A stretch of 64,000 nucleotides of DNA, from NCBI RefSeq assembly GCF_900129935.1, contig NZ_FQXJ01000011.1, forward strand, positions 1 to 64,000. Reading direction: 5' to 3'. The translations under genes were made by a program, and so were the position numbers. This document shows positions 1 through 8,282 of this stretch, in pieces; position 1 is the first letter of the stretch; every line of letters begins with the position of its first letter. The notes under the pieces were generated by a model that was given only the letters and a program-made list of their open reading frames with translations, was not told the origin of the DNA and made no database searches. Origin of the DNA: Desulfosporosinus lacus DSM 15449. GTDB lineage: Bacteria > Bacillota > Desulfitobacteriia > Desulfitobacteriales > Desulfitobacteriaceae.

Positions 1-1
1 G

Positions 2-97
2 AAAAACATGGTGCCTATTCGTCCCGGTAGAAGTAAACCCCGTAATATGGGGCGTAAAGCTCCTAAGCATTCCCTAAATCAAAAGAGATGTTTGTAA
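2..97 (+). CDS. Possible 3' end of a gene entering from the left
   Basis: An open frame enters from the left edge and stops with TAA at 95-97. The 31 visible residues are very basic, with a PGRSKPRN stretch near the middle. Basic tails of this style occur at the C-terminus of some transposases, but 31 residues do not prove it, and the frame could be open by chance. Confidence 0.2.
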   Translation, partial: KNMVPIRPGRSKPRNMGRKAPKHSLNQKRCL

Positions 98-373
98 CTC
101 ACTTTCCGAAAATAATAACCCATTTTGATTAGACGCTGATATCAAGGGCCAGCATTCAAGGACTTGTAAAAATTTAGGCTACTAGTCCCGAGTATGTTAT
201 ACCATTTTTTAAAAGATGTTTGATTGACTACCCTTTATACTTTAAGCAATCTTTCAAAGATGAGTTTTCGATTAGAGTGAAGGAAATATGTTGTAAATTA
301 TTGGCACTATAGCTTACTGACATTGCTAACGCACCCCTATGCGTAAGTGGATTTGCAAGTAGGTAGACAATAA

Positions 374-409
374 AAGATCAGGTCTCGTATTTTCACGAGA
401 CCTGATCTT
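374..409. terminator. Strong inverted repeat, terminator-like
   Basis: A perfect 15-bp stem (374-388 with 395-409) encloses a 6-nt loop. The flanking T-run is short and lies on the minus-strand side, so it would work best for transcription toward the left edge. The rest of 98-555 shows no supportable gene. Confidence 0.5.
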
Positions 410-571
410 AATGAATTGATTTACTCATGCCGCTGGACCGACATTAAGAAATCACCCAATCCAATCGTTCTATCACTTTTTCGTTCTACGACATATCGTG
501 CAAGGGACGCGCATCCATGCGCTAAATATTTGGATTTGCTTTGCATGTTGATTCTTTGATTGTAAGCAACA

Positions 572-580
572 TGGTATAAT
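572..580 (+). promoter_or_regulatory. Extended -10 promoter
   Basis: TGGTATAAT at 572-580 is an extended -10 box (TGn plus TATAAT). TTGATT at 548 is too far upstream to be a proper -35. It lies about 35 bp ahead of the frameshifted gene at 614 and probably served it and the membrane gene behind. Confidence 0.4.
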
Positions 581-613
581 GGAATTATATTGAATTAATG
601 GGCGATGTATTTA

Positions 614-860
614 ATGAAATGGGAGGAAGTTAGAAAAATATATCTGACAGATTTGTAAAAATTCAGATACTAAAGGCTCACGTTGAAGATAATGTACGGT
701 ACATTGATGATCTGGCAGTTGTGAAGGCATTTGATGATGAGAGGGAAGCAACAAGAGAGTTAGTACGCACAAAAGACGATGAACCAGTTTATCTCCATTG
801 CCCAGAGGGCCAATTCCATTTGAGAAACTGGATGATGATTTGGAAGGAGGAGTTGGATGA
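614..860 (+). pseudogene. Frameshifted small conserved hypothetical gene
   Basis: An ATG at 614 opens the frame MKWEEVRKIY and stops at once with TAA. One frame over, translation continues as DRFVKIQILKAHVED and runs through a second block around residue 40. Restoring one base in the run TATCTGAC would give a KIYPDRFVK junction and join both halves. The WEEVRKxYPxRFVK opening recalls small uncharacterised Firmicute proteins of about 80-90 residues. The true C-terminus is uncertain because the frame runs into the next gene. A one-base sequencing error would look the same. Confidence 0.5.
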
Positions 861-1840
861 GAAAAACTATTGCCTATCTATGTTATGTATTGGGACTCAT
901 GCTTCTTGTTTATTATGGTGTAAATTATCAGGAAGAACTGCGCATCGTAGCTGGCAGAAACTACAACCCGTTGCCACCAATGCTATTTAGTTATGGTTAT
1001 TCCCTTATGATAGGTATATATATTGCCTTGCCTAAATTTATAAGCAGACTGAAAACGAAAGGCGAGTTATCCGTTAACTGGTTAAAGATCTTGATTATTG
1101 GAATACCTACGTTGTTAATCAGCGCTTCCGGTATCCTAACTTATTACTTCGTTCCATTACAGCTGAATTCATTATTTAGATGGGTATACGTCAAGTATAA
1201 TATGATGGGAACCACTTTAATTGGAGTAGCTTGCGGATACTCGTTATTGAATTCGATCGCCAAAAAAGAGATGGCCTCGGACAATGTCCCGGTTGTTAAG
1301 TCGCGAATTGCCAAAATCTTTGTCCTGCTTATATTAGGGTCTTCTTTACTTTATAGTTCTTTGAGTGGATTCATTCATCCTATGAAGCTTGTGGATGTTC
1401 AAGCGGATATCGTGAAAAATGATCACGAATCTGGATATTTAGTAAACGATGGAAAGGATACAGTTTACTATATACAAACAGAGATCAATTACCGTTTGAA
1501 ATTCGAGAATATGCCTACCCCTATCAGATCTATTAGCCAATCTGATAATGATCTCAAGATAAAGATTCAACCTAAAGAAGAGTTGCGAAGTCTGTTTGCG
1601 GAGGACATCTTTAAGCAACCAGATGGATATGGATTTACTGGTGGTGGTAACGAGACAGAAATAACACTTACATATATAATTGGATCCATTGACCCGGAAG
1701 GACATAATGTTAATGTTCTTCCACCTTCCCCAGAGATTTTGGAAAAGATCAAGGATAGTTTATATAATGCTGAATTAGTCGTAGAGCTTAGTGATACGAA
1801 TATAAAAAAAATTAATTTATTGGATTATAAAGAGAACTAG
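857..1840 (+). CDS. Hypothetical membrane protein
   Basis: This 327-residue protein is not recognised. ATG at 857 follows a good GGAGG site. The N-terminal half carries about five hydrophobic segments (near residues 5-22, 45-60, 76-98, 115-132 and 152-172). The C-terminal 150 residues form a soluble domain with no visible catalytic motif, containing a GGGNET turn, that would lie on one face of the membrane. The gene sits directly behind the frameshifted small gene at 614 and may share its promoter. No signal-peptide cleavage motif is visible. Confidence 0.6.
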   Translation: MRKTIAYLCYVLGLMLLVYYGVNYQEELRIVAGRNYNPLPPMLFSYGYSLMIGIYIALPKFISRLKTKGELSVNWLKILIIGIPTLLISASGILTYYFVPLQLNSLFRWVYVKYNMMGTTLIGVACGYSLLNSIAKKEMASDNVPVVKSRIAKIFVLLILGSSLLYSSLSGFIHPMKLVDVQADIVKNDHESGYLVNDGKDTVYYIQTEINYRLKFENMPTPIRSISQSDNDLKIKIQPKEELRSLFAEDIFKQPDGYGFTGGGNETEITLTYIIGSIDPEGHNVNVLPPSPEILEKIKDSLYNAELVVELSDTNIKKINLLDYKEN

Positions 1841-1899
1841 CTCTTAAACTTTCATAGCGATGTTTTTGAGTTTGAGGGGCCTAGGCTTATTAAACGTGC

Positions 1900-2049
1900 T
1901 ATGATGTGTTTTATCCATTTCCGCTTGCTCTGCGTGGAGCAAAAATCTATGATCTTGATGAGAATCCAGTTGATGTGAAGAAGTGGACAAAGCTGGAAAA
2001 CGCGCGAACATATTATGAATCTTTCAAAAGATATGAAAATGAGTTCTAA
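1900..2049 (+). pseudogene. Orphan C-terminal gene fragment
   Basis: A 49-codon open stretch without a start reads YDVFYPFPLALRGAKIYDLD and ends in FKRYENEF before TAA at 2047. Upstream in frame there are stops. The composition looks like real coding sequence, so this is probably the tail of a deleted gene. The parent family is not recognised. A further Glu/Lys-rich stretch (IEKLRKLLEKQES) follows at about 2090-2140 and also looks like debris. Confidence 0.35.
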
Positions 2050-2164
2050 GCCAAATCGTTGCGCTTGAGCAGCAGGAACAGACTTAAATACCGGAGATTG
2101 AAAAACTGCGTAAACTTCTTGAAAAGCAGGAGTCCAAAGGCATGGGAGGAAAGGGGACCGAGGA

Positions 2165-3043
2165 TTGCTGAAAGCCAAACTTCAGGCACCGGCCGTGAAT
2201 CAAAATATCATCAGCAGAGAAAAGCTTCAAAGGAAATTTCGGCGCGTCCGGGAATGTAATTTGACGCTGGTTATCGCCCCTGCAGGATATGGAAAAACCA
2301 CCGCCGTCCTGGAATGGCTGGGCAAATGCGGCCTGCCTTGGGCCTGGCTGTCGTTTGCCCCCATTCTTTTAGTCGGAGATTCGGAAGCTGCTCAAAAGAA
2401 AATCTTGGATTATCTCACAGCCAATCTGGAAGCAGACGGAAGGGTCTATATCCTCGGCGGCACCGCCGTTATTGGACAAAGCTTCGAAGACAGACTCAGG
2501 GATGTTGGCATCAAACAGACTGTTCGGCTGGCCGGAAGCGACTGCTATGATACCTCCGTAAAAATAGCGGAACAGCTGCAAGTTGAGACCGGCACCCCGG
2601 TGGTCTTGGTCAGCGGGGAGAACTATCCCGACGCTTTGTCGGTGAGCAGTCAGCGCGAAGTGGAAAATGAGGCCGGGCGACTCACCGGATTGGCGGCGGA
2701 AGATTTAATAAGGATCGGTGGAGAAGACCGCTATGACACCTCGCTGGCCATCGCGCAATATTTCGTCCCAAGCTTAAGCGCGTACTCCAGCTTTGGTGCC
2801 GGTTCTCCTTCAAGGGATCAGGCTGTCTGTATCGCTACCGGCAATAATTACCCAGATGCTTTAGCCGACAGTATCTATGCCGCAAAACATAAGGCGCCGA
2901 TCATTCTCGTGGATTACAGTCTGTCTGAACAGGTCATCCATTACCTTGAATCCGGTGAGTTAAGTAAAGCCGCTATTTTCGGCGAAGAGAGCGTAGTGGG
3001 GAATGACATCGAACAGCAGCTGAGGAAGCTGGCTGGGCAATAA
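2165..3043 (+). CDS. Chimera: LuxR/MalT-type ATPase N-terminus joined to cell-wall-binding repeats
   Basis: Residues 1 to about 65 match the start of MalT-like LuxR-family ATPase regulators, with the Walker A loop APAGYGKTT at 38-46 and a LPWAWLSF stretch. From about residue 66 the protein becomes cell-wall-binding repeat 2 (CWB2): VYILGGTAVIG, VRLAGSDCYDTS, NYPDALS, IGGEDRYDTS, NYPDALADS. A CWB2 domain belongs outside the cell behind a signal peptide, and there is none here; the ATPase half lacks Walker B and its HTH. The first CWB2 repeat is also cut after NYPDALS. The ORF is therefore best read as a deletion fusion of two unrelated genes. It could be expressed, but I doubt that it functions. 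Confidence 0.6.
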   Translation: MLKAKLQAPAVNQNIISREKLQRKFRRVRECNLTLVIAPAGYGKTTAVLEWLGKCGLPWAWLSFAPILLVGDSEAAQKKILDYLTANLEADGRVYILGGTAVIGQSFEDRLRDVGIKQTVRLAGSDCYDTSVKIAEQLQVETGTPVVLVSGENYPDALSVSSQREVENEAGRLTGLAAEDLIRIGGEDRYDTSLAIAQYFVPSLSAYSSFGAGSPSRDQAVCIATGNNYPDALADSIYAAKHKAPIILVDYSLSEQVIHYLESGELSKAAIFGEESVVGNDIEQQLRKLAGQ

Positions 3044-3064
3044 GCCATAAGAATTGATATCTTA

Positions 3065-3102
3065 CCGCCAAGGTCTACGGGCCATGGCGGCATCTTTTTT
3101 AT
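3065..3102 (+). terminator. Rho-independent terminator
   Basis: CCGCCA and TGGCGG pair across a loop and are followed by a T-rich run at about 3096-3102, 20 bp after the chimeric gene's stop codon. Confidence 0.65.
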
Positions 3103-3115
3103 AGCTGCCATGCCC

Positions 3116-3775
3116 TTAGCTGGTTTCTTGATGATTTTCTGGTCTGAAGTGACCCATATAAACCCCGAATACACGCACTTGATTTGGCAGAACTTCAATA
3201 ACTTTATGCTTGCTATTTCCAGACATTAACTTTATTAGTGGAGATCCTTCCGACCATTTTATACGCTTCAGGGTTCCCTCTTCATCGTTATTGATGAGTG
3301 TGGCCACGATTTGACCATTATAATCTGCCCACTGCGCATAACGCATGAAGACAATATCTCCAGACTCGATACCGGCACCGATCATGCTGTCATGCTTCAC
3401 CCTCAAGGCATAGTCTGGTTGACGACTATCTTGGAATGGATAATGGATATAGCCCTCAACATTCTGCTCAGCCAGTAATCCTTCACCAGCGCAGATTCTG
3501 TCGATAAGGGGGATAGACTTATATGACTGAGTTTTCTTAAATGATGAATTTATGTCAGACTTTAAGACATTTAATGCGTCGGCAATCTTTTGTAGATTAC
3601 CAGGGGGAATTAATGTTTTTCCATTCACGTAGTCTGATATTGTGCTTGTTGGTAATTCAGTTTTATTGCTTAGATCGGTTTGACTAACACCTTTAAGATG
3701 TAGGATCCGTTTAAGGTTACCAGAAATGTCCGCGATCATGCCAAGCTCAACCTCGGTATACTTACTGCGTGCCAC
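3116..3775 (-). CDS. LexA/CI-like self-cleaving repressor (XRE HTH + S24 peptidase)
   Basis: This 219-residue repressor has an N-terminal XRE helix-turn-helix (about 16-72, with SQTDLSNKTELPTSTISDYV) and a C-terminal S24 peptidase domain. Ser130 in HDSMIGAG and Lys170 in GTLKRI form the Ser/Lys dyad, and Ala96-Gly97 (CAGEG) fits the self-cleavage site. Such proteins repress prophage or stress genes and are inactivated by RecA-stimulated self-cleavage after DNA damage. The start is GTG at 3775, set by GGAGGG 6-7 bases upstream; a nearby ATG is in another frame. CCGATT-type operator sites lie just upstream (3808-3884) and overlap a divergent promoter. No phage structural genes are nearby, so it probably remains from an element. 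Confidence 0.85.
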   Translation of the reverse strand: MARSKYTEVELGMIADISGNLKRILHLKGVSQTDLSNKTELPTSTISDYVNGKTLIPPGNLQKIADALNVLKSDINSSFKKTQSYKSIPLIDRICAGEGLLAEQNVEGYIHYPFQDSRQPDYALRVKHDSMIGAGIESGDIVFMRYAQWADYNGQIVATLINNDEEGTLKRIKWSEGSPLIKLMSGNSKHKVIEVLPNQVRVFGVYMGHFRPENHQETS

Positions 3776-3807
3776 ATAATTCCCTCCAAAGTCAAAAAAT
3801 ATTCTAT

Positions 3808-3891
3808 TCCGAGTATATCCGATTTTATGAATAATAAATAGTAGGTTAGATCAAAATATATGTTGACTATCCGATTAAATCGGAATACTAT
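3808..3891 (+). promoter_or_regulatory. Divergent sigma-A promoter with palindromic operator
   Basis: TTGACT (3863-3868), a 17-bp spacer and TACTAT (3886-3891) make a near-consensus rightward promoter. Its spacer holds the palindrome CCGATTAAATCGG (3871-3883). A second site with two TCCGA half-sites 10 bp apart (3808-3822) lies between this and the repressor gene. This is the expected switch of a CI/LexA-like repressor: a repressor bound in the spacer blocks RNA polymerase. The frame behind it (ATG at about 3932) stops after seven codons, so the original first gene is lost. Nothing else is seen up to 4210. Confidence 0.7.
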
Positions 3892-4210
3892 TAAGGCAAA
3901 CAAGTTGAACCAGAGGTTCAAGATTACATGGCGATTAGCAAGGGTGAATAGAGGACACCTAAGGAAAACTTAAAAGTATATGCTTTTTACTAGTAATGTC
4001 ACTTTATATTATTTTTGATTTGCAGTTTTAAGTTAGTTGATGAGTTATTATTGTTCCGGATGATCGCTAAATTAATCCACCCCTTATGGATGACTTTATT
4101 TCCGGAAAAATGACTAACGGTATTATAAACCGTATATATTGTATTAGAACTAAATATCGCGTTTTGTGGGTAAGCAACCAATTTCTCTCTGAAAGGGGGA
4201 ACTGGGGCTC

Positions 4211-4312
4211 ATGAAAACATATGAAACGATGATGATTGCGATCGGATCCTGTTCATTACTAGTAAGTTTACTAGTTTTAATCGTGGAGGTGATAAAAGCA
4301 ATTAGTAGATAA
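4211..4312 (+). CDS. Small holin-like toxin (type I TA-like)
   Basis: A 33-residue hydrophobic peptide starts MKTYETMMIAIGSCSLLVSL and ends IKAISR. A short polar start, one membrane helix (about 8-29) and a basic end match the putative holin-like toxin family, related to TxpA/BsrG/Fst type I toxins, which insert into the membrane. An AAGGGGGA ribosome site lies about 14 bases upstream. The 3' region is structured, with an AGTAGC/GCTACT stem and a strong terminator at 4395-4422, as is usual for these loci, where an antisense RNA overlaps the toxin message. No antisense promoter could be fixed by eye. The gene lies downstream of the repressor-controlled promoter at 3863. Confidence 0.6.
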   Translation: MKTYETMMIAIGSCSLLVSLLVLIVEVIKAISR

Positions 4313-4394
4313 TCTATTTTTCTTGACAGGTAAAAAGTAGCCAGCGCCAAACCGAGCTACTTCTCACCAACCGGTAAGGTTGCCTTGCCCGCAC

Positions 4395-4422
4395 AGATAA
4401 GGATATTTCCTTATCTTTTTTT
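4395..4422 (+). terminator. Rho-independent terminator of the toxin locus
   Basis: A 9-bp stem, AGATAAGGA (4395-4403) with TCCTTATCT (4408-4416), is followed by seven T residues. It ends the toxin transcript. Between it and 4702 no credible gene is seen; an 81-codon frame there lacks a ribosome site and has atypical composition. Confidence 0.75.
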
Positions 4423-4702
4423 GCTTGCAATATCAAAATTATGTCACCTGTTCCATTGGTATTACAAAATTAAAAATAATAGTAATGAGATCCAATTCCC
4501 ATGCCCCGTGGGAAATCCTTTATAAGGCGAAATTCCTGTTATTACACATTAGGCGGCTACTGTACCGATCGTCCAAGAAATTGTGTTTTGGTTACAATAT
4601 TTTGACGATTTCGACAATAGAGCTGGTATATGCTGGAATTGTCCGAATGAATCGCACAATTTGGGACTAAAGTCCTAGTGGTACGAGCGGAGGTTTGAAA
4701 TT

Positions 4703-4942
4703 ATGCAATTTACCATGCGCGCTGTTAGAGTTTCCTGCGGGTATGCGGAAGATGAGGTTGCCAGATATTGTGGAGTATCAACTGAGACGATAAATGAATT
4801 GGAGATTGATTCTGGTCAGATAGATTATAATTTATTATCGAAACTTATTGATCTTTATGGAGTTCCCCTAGATATTATCTACCTAGGGGCTGAAACTGAC
4901 AGCCATCAAAAGCACAGGAATGACCCTAGGATAACAGTTTAG
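4703..4942 (+). CDS. Small XRE-family DNA-binding protein
   Basis: This 79-residue protein is little more than one helix-turn-helix: VSCGYAEDEVARYCGVST, then an ELEIDSG turn, then LSKLIDLYGVPLDIIYLG. The start ATG at 4703 has GGAGG about 9 bases upstream. Its form is typical of phage or integrative-element regulators, in line with the LexA/CI-like repressor 1 kb away. Its target is unknown. The 236-bp gap behind it contains only a weak 34-codon frame (4976-5080) that I do not call. Confidence 0.65.
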   Translation: MQFTMRAVRVSCGYAEDEVARYCGVSTETINELEIDSGQIDYNLLSKLIDLYGVPLDIIYLGAETDSHQKHRNDPRITV

Positions 4943-5178
4943 TAACGTAATCATTGCGAATACGAATACGTCAAATGAGCATTTTCACTCGCCACATTGA
5001 AGTATCTGACGTATGGTCCCATATCAAGACGACACTACAGAAAAGGAGGGGAATTAATACCGTTAACTTAGGAAACTAGATCGATTGGGAGGAAGTGGAT
5101 CGCCAAAATAAGTTGATGCGGAACGCTACTTATTTAGCTTAGGAGTTTTAAAATAAAATGATTTTGAGGTGAAGAAAG

Positions 5179-6141
5179 ATGAGTCATAACTATTCAAATG
5201 AATTAAACAATAATGAAGTAAAATTAATTCCTTATGAAGTATTATCGATTGCTGCTGGGTTTACTTTTACTGAAATACCTGCCGGTGTGAAACTTGTTAA
5301 CGCTCCAACATCATGGGATAAGTGTGAAAAGGGTAAGGACATTGTAGTTGCTGTATTAGATACAGGATGCCAAACCGATCATGTGGATTTAAAAGATCGT
5401 ATTATTGATGGACGCAATTTTACAACCGATTATAATAGTGATCCTAATAACTTTTCTGATAATGTGGGGCATGGTACTCATGTAGCAGGTACAATTGCGG
5501 CATCAGAAAACAATATAGGTGTTTTAGGAGTAGCACCATTAGCCAAGCTACTCATTGTAAAAGTGCTTGCAGGTAATGGATCGGGGGCATATGAGTGGAT
5601 TATAAATGGGATTAATTATGCGGTAAACTGGAGAGGTCCTAGTGGAGAAAAAGCACGAGTAATCTCAATGTCTTTAGGAGGACCTCAAGATGTTCCAGAA
5701 CTACACCAGGCTATAAAAAATGCTGTGAATAACGATATATTAGTCGTTTGTGCAGCTGGTAATGGTGGAGATTGTAGCCCCCAAACAGAGGAGTTAGATT
5801 ATCCAGGAGCATATCAAGAAGTTGTAGAAGTTGGTGCAGTTGATTTAAACAAAAAAATAGCTTGTTTTAGTAATTCAAATAAAAATGTAGATTTGGTTGC
5901 ACCAGGAGATGGAATTTTGTCAACTTATATAGGTGGAGGATACGCAACATTGAGAGGGACTTCAATGGCGACTCCACACGTTTCGGGAGGATCTGCATTA
6001 ATTATTAAGCATTGTGAAAAAGAATTTGAAAGACCATTATCAGAAAATGAAATTTATGCTCAATTAATTAAGAGAACAAATGCTCTTGGTAATCCAAAGT
6101 GTTTGGAAGGTAATGGCTTGTTAGATTTAGCAAAAGACTAA
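5179..6141 (+). CDS. Intracellular subtilisin-like serine protease (S8 family)
   Basis: At 320 residues and without a signal peptide, this matches the intracellular subtilisins (ISP). The catalytic triad is Asp61 (AVLDTGC), His98 (GHGTHVAGT) and Ser262 (GTSMATPHV), with oxyanion Asn195 (CAAGNGG). The N-terminal KLIPYEV (about 15-21) corresponds to the LIPY/F motif of the ISP pro-peptide, which in the Bacillus enzymes covers the active site until it is removed. ISPs degrade cytoplasmic proteins in late growth and sporulation. The ATG at 5179 follows GAGGTGAAGAAAG. Base composition is AT-richer than the flanks, and the gene stands alone before its own terminator, consistent with independent acquisition. 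Confidence 0.9.
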   Translation: MSHNYSNELNNNEVKLIPYEVLSIAAGFTFTEIPAGVKLVNAPTSWDKCEKGKDIVVAVLDTGCQTDHVDLKDRIIDGRNFTTDYNSDPNNFSDNVGHGTHVAGTIAASENNIGVLGVAPLAKLLIVKVLAGNGSGAYEWIINGINYAVNWRGPSGEKARVISMSLGGPQDVPELHQAIKNAVNNDILVVCAAGNGGDCSPQTEELDYPGAYQEVVEVGAVDLNKKIACFSNSNKNVDLVAPGDGILSTYIGGGYATLRGTSMATPHVSGGSALIIKHCEKEFERPLSENEIYAQLIKRTNALGNPKCLEGNGLLDLAKD

Positions 6142-6224
6142 AAAGGTTCAATTAAGGTGAGAGCACAGAAGAATATGACCGATGTGATTTGCTCTTGGAA
6201 AATTAAACCAAGAAGAAAGCAGTG

Positions 6225-6260
6225 AAAGCAGGGGACAGGTTCACTGGCCTCCTGCTTTTC
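6225..6260 (+). terminator. Terminator after the serine protease
   Basis: AAAGCAGG (6225-6232) pairs with CCTGCTTT (6251-6258), followed by a short T-run. It lies 84 bp behind the protease stop codon. Confidence 0.6.
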
Positions 6261-6286
6261 TGTGCCCAAATTGGATTTATTTGCAT

Positions 6287-6445
6287 GTTATTATCGGTCA
6301 CAATGACATATTTATCTTTGTCATATTCATATCCTTGAAGAATGGACTTGCACGAAACTTCTGCACCGCAATGCTCGCTGATTTTTTTGTAGCGGATGCG
6401 CTGGTAGTCCGCTTCATGAAGCTGGTCGAAGCTAATGTCATTGTC
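6287..6445 (-). pseudogene. Fragment of a Ku DNA end-binding protein gene
   Basis: Reverse-strand codons 6445 to 6287 encode 53 residues typical of the N-terminal region of bacterial Ku: ISFDQLHEADYQRIRYKKI, then SEHCGAEV, then ILQGYEYDKDKYVIVTD. There is no start and no further Ku sequence on either side, so only about a fifth of the gene remains. Ku binds DNA ends and recruits LigD in end joining. A complete ligD is found at 50173 without a neighbouring ku. The remnant suggests that a ku copy here was lost or that a fragment was carried in by rearrangement. Confidence 0.7.
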
Positions 6446-6622
6446 TTGTGTTCACAAAGAAGTCTTTTCTCATGAGGAAAGGTGTGCTATTATCGAGGAA
6501 AGTAGAGAAAATTCTGTCTTCCCGCGACTTCCAACATAATCGAACACCTATGGGCTAGATTGGCATTAATTCTACTTGAGAAGTCTTAATGAACATCTAT
6601 ATCAAAAGGTGGTATTGTCTTT

Positions 6623-8065
6623 ATGGGGGAGTATGAGAACAATCTAATTGAATTACCACTTAGAATAATTGAAGTATTGGAAGATATTTGTATTCAAGTT
6701 GTGGATATAAGAGGCTGCACTATTTATTACTCAAAGGGGTGTGAAAAAATAGAGCAATATAAGAGGGAAGATATATTAGGCAAGAATATATGTGAAACTT
6801 ATAGGATAGATGAAAATACTGAACTAAATGCTGATAACAGCGTTATACTCGGAGTATTACATACAGGAAAGCCAGTTATAAATAAAGTAATGAGATTTAT
6901 AACCCTAAAAGGCAAACTCGTAAATGTTGTTACTAGTGCCTACCCAATATTTACAAACAATAAACTATTGGGTGCTATTGCCGTATTTAAAGATTTATCT
7001 CAAATAATTGAAATGTCATCTGCTATAACACAATTACAGGATGATCTGCTCTCGCTGAGGAAGATACAATCCAAAAACGGAACTCAATTTCATTTTGACG
7101 ATATCATTGGATCAAGCGCTGTTATTAAATCGACCATTGCCTTGGCTAAAAAGATTTCAGTTTGTTCTTCTTCAATACTTATTGTCGGTGCCACCGGAAC
7201 TGGTAAAGAATTATTTGCTCAAAGCATACACAACTATGGTCCTGTATCTAATGGACCCTTCGTGGCTATTAACTGTAGTTCTATTCCTGAGACATTGCTT
7301 GAAAGCATACTCTTTGGCATAACTAAAGGTGCTTTCACCGGCGCTAACGATACCATTGGTCTTTTTGAACAAGCTAAAGATGGGACATTATTTTTGGATG
7401 AACTGAATTCTACTAGTTTAGCATTCCAAGCATCGCTTCTTAGAGTATTGGAAACAAATAAGATCCGTAAAGTTGGGGGTAATAAAGAGATCCCAGTCAA
7501 TGGTCGAATAATAAGTGCAACGAATATTAATCCTGTTGAAGCAATTAGAAAAAACCAATTAAGGTTAGATCTTTACTATAGACTTTCGGCTGTGACATTA
7601 GAAATCCCCACTTTGAGCATGCGACTTGATGATATAGATGAGTTGGTAACTAGTTTCATTAAAACGAACAATAAAATCATGAGGAAAAATATCCATGGTA
7701 TTTCAGATGAAGTAATTATTATCCTGAAAAATTTTAACTGGCCCGGAAATATACGCCAGCTAAAGCATTGTATTGATTATGCAATGAATATGACTGAAAG
7801 AGACGATCTTCTAATAACTCCAAAACATCTGCCGAAATATATATTAAATGATTCTAATATTAAAGGAAATCATAGAGTTCTCAAATATAATAGTTTAAAA
7901 GAAACATTAAAAGAGGTTGAGCGAGAAATAATAATGAAAGAAATTAAAAATAATAATGGTAATTTTAGCAGAGCAGCCAAAAACTTAAGTATCTCAAGAC
8001 AAAATCTTCAGTATCGCTTAAAAGCTTTAAATATTTTAGACTGTAATAATATATCCGAGGCTTGA
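6623..8065 (+). CDS. Sigma-54-dependent transcriptional activator (PAS-AAA-Fis)
   Basis: This 480-residue enhancer-binding protein has an N-terminal PAS-like sensor (about 10-130), a central AAA+ domain (about 158-385) and a C-terminal Fis-type helix-turn-helix (about 435-470). Visible motifs are Walker A GATGTGKE, the sigma-54 contact loop GAFTGA (from residue 236), Walker B GTLFLDELN and an arginine-finger region YYRLSAVTLEIPTL. It should hydrolyse ATP to open sigma-54 promoters when its PAS domain senses a ligand. A textbook -24/-12 promoter lies 0.5 kb downstream at 8577, ahead of the methyltransferase operon, so it is the obvious local activator. The ligand is unknown and may be the transported substrate. 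Confidence 0.9.
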   Translation: MGEYENNLIELPLRIIEVLEDICIQVVDIRGCTIYYSKGCEKIEQYKREDILGKNICETYRIDENTELNADNSVILGVLHTGKPVINKVMRFITLKGKLVNVVTSAYPIFTNNKLLGAIAVFKDLSQIIEMSSAITQLQDDLLSLRKIQSKNGTQFHFDDIIGSSAVIKSTIALAKKISVCSSSILIVGATGTGKELFAQSIHNYGPVSNGPFVAINCSSIPETLLESILFGITKGAFTGANDTIGLFEQAKDGTLFLDELNSTSLAFQASLLRVLETNKIRKVGGNKEIPVNGRIISATNINPVEAIRKNQLRLDLYYRLSAVTLEIPTLSMRLDDIDELVTSFIKTNNKIMRKNIHGISDEVIIILKNFNWPGNIRQLKHCIDYAMNMTERDDLLITPKHLPKYILNDSNIKGNHRVLKYNSLKETLKEVEREIIMKEIKNNNGNFSRAAKNLSISRQNLQYRLKALNILDCNNISEA

Positions 8066-8086
8066 GGATTGAGGATTGAGGATTGA
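8062..8086 (+). repeat. 7-bp tandem repeat at the activator stop codon
   Basis: TTGAGGA is repeated three times and followed by a partial fourth copy. The first copy includes the TGA stop of the sigma-54 activator, so slippage here would leave the protein unchanged. Confidence 0.8.
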
Positions 8087-8282
8087 CAGTCTAAGTGTCT
8101 GACGTAGCTAAATAACAAACCCAAAAAGTTAATCAGGAATGAGGACGACATGATAAAAGTTGTTTCTCATTCTTTTTATTTTGCTTAGGGCTTCCCTAAT
8201 AGAAATGACAGGTGTTCTGGAATTATTAACAATAACGCTCTTGAGGTCTTAAATGGTAGACCCTGTTTGGAGAGCGGTATTA

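Noticed and set aside
4425-4670. 81-codon forward frame
   Set aside because: No ribosome site, unusual composition, and it begins inside the terminator of the toxin locus.
4976-5080. 34-codon frame before the serine protease gene
   Set aside because: A faint likeness to replication-initiator N-termini only; no convincing ribosome site and far too short to support.
6281-6475. 64-codon forward frame
   Set aside because: It is the antisense of the Ku fragment, which has clear homology on the minus strand.
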